DNA of 6,462 nucleotides from Caldifarciminota bacterium (GTDB lineage Bacteria; Hydrothermota; Hydrothermia; B15-G9; DRBW01), in the NCBI GenBank assembly GCA_011042705.1, contig DRBW01000182.1, positions 1 through 6,462 on the forward strand, read 5' to 3'. The translations under genes and the position numbers were made by a program. This document shows positions 6,196 to 6,462 of this stretch, one piece after another (within the stretch, counting starts at the first letter, position 1; each line of letters opens with the position of its first letter). Below the pieces are notes generated by a model that had not been told where the DNA came from, ran no database searches, and saw only the letters and a program-made list of their open reading frames with translations.

Positions 6196-6462
6196 CAGAA
6201 GGAACAGGAGAATTATTGGTGTCACGGCCTCGCTTCTGTTTCTATTTGTAGTCTCGCTGACAGGGGGGCTACATGCAGCGAGTGCAGTGGAAATACTTTC
6301 CAGGGTCGACCAGGTTATGAATGCACCGAAGGACAGAAAGGTCACCATGAAGATGGTGCTCGTTGACAAGAATGGCAATGAAAAAGTGAGGATTGCAGAG
6401 TCATATCAGAAGGGCGATGATCACCGCTTGATCAAGTTTCTCGAACCGGCAGACCAGAAGGG
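6185..6462 (+). CDS. LolA-like outer-membrane lipoprotein-sorting family protein, N-terminal part (truncated)
   Basis: This frame starts inside the end of the exporter gene and runs off the right edge after 92 full codons. Residues 1-34 form a Sec signal peptide: a basic start with RRNRR, a hydrophobic core at about 10-27, and a likely cleavage after Ala-Ser-Ala at 32-34. The mature start, VEILSRVDQVMNAP, followed by a strand-rich stretch (VTMKMVLVDKNGNEKVR) and IKFLEPADQKG, resembles the COG2834 LolA-like family as I recall it (typical ending FLxPADxKG). Such proteins have a LolA-type fold that holds acyl chains in the periplasm. Full members are about 240-270 residues, so around two thirds is missing. 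Its 11-bp overlap with the MMPL gene points to a joint export and carrier role. This is a family-level call; the true cargo is unknown. Confidence 0.85.
   Translation, partial: MKNSRRNRRIIGVTASLLFLFVVSLTGGLHAASAVEILSRVDQVMNAPKDRKVTMKMVLVDKNGNEKVRIAESYQKGDDHRLIKFLEPADQK

Noticed and set aside
5899..6378. Minus-strand open frame of 159 codons
   Set aside because: It is antisense to the last exporter helices and the LolA-like gene, both of which have strong family signals on the plus strand.

Overview
The window reads as bacterial DNA. It has strong Shine-Dalgarno sites, recognisable -35/-10 promoter elements, a Sec-type signal peptide and tightly overlapping genes. The gene order aminotransferase, serA, DUF1015 resembles the serine locus I recall from Thermotogota (Thermotoga maritima TM1400-TM1402), and the Lys/Glu/Arg-rich proteins would fit a thermophilic or anaerobic lineage. 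This is only a suggestion; no marker gene fixes the taxon.

Left half (1-2344, minus strand): a serine-biosynthesis operon read right to left. A class V PLP aminotransferase of the alanine-glyoxylate/phosphoserine type is followed by a short phosphoglycerate dehydrogenase (serA) and then a DUF1015 protein that runs off the left edge. Both junctions are ATGA overlaps, so translation is probably coupled. A TTGAAA-N17-AATAAT promoter and a strong Shine-Dalgarno lie just upstream of the aminotransferase.

Centre (2345-3273): a divergent intergenic region, a TetR-family regulator on the plus strand, and a second intergenic region. Each intergenic region carries an inverted repeat built on the same octamer, TCGACCAA. 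One copy overlaps the tetR promoter. The other, a 27-bp near-palindrome, lies just before the transporter's likely -10. The simplest reading is that this TetR protein represses itself and the adjacent transporter operon. The tetR promoter ends so close to its ATG that the mRNA may be leaderless.

Right half (3274-6462, plus strand): a 973-residue RND/MMPL-family exporter overlaps by 11 bp the start of a secreted LolA-like protein (outer-membrane lipoprotein-sorting family, truncated by the window edge). Together they look like a regulated system for moving a lipid or lipoprotein out of the inner membrane and handing it to a periplasmic carrier. The exporter is asymmetric: only its second half keeps the Asp-Tyr proton-relay motif, and its second extracytoplasmic loop is about twice as long as the first.

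The two halves differ in base composition (roughly 57% G+C on the left and 43% on the right from sampled lines), with the change near the divergent intergenic region. The right-hand cassette may therefore have a different history. No RNA genes, insertion sequences, CRISPR arrays or long repeats were seen, and no gene-free stretch exceeds 170 bases.
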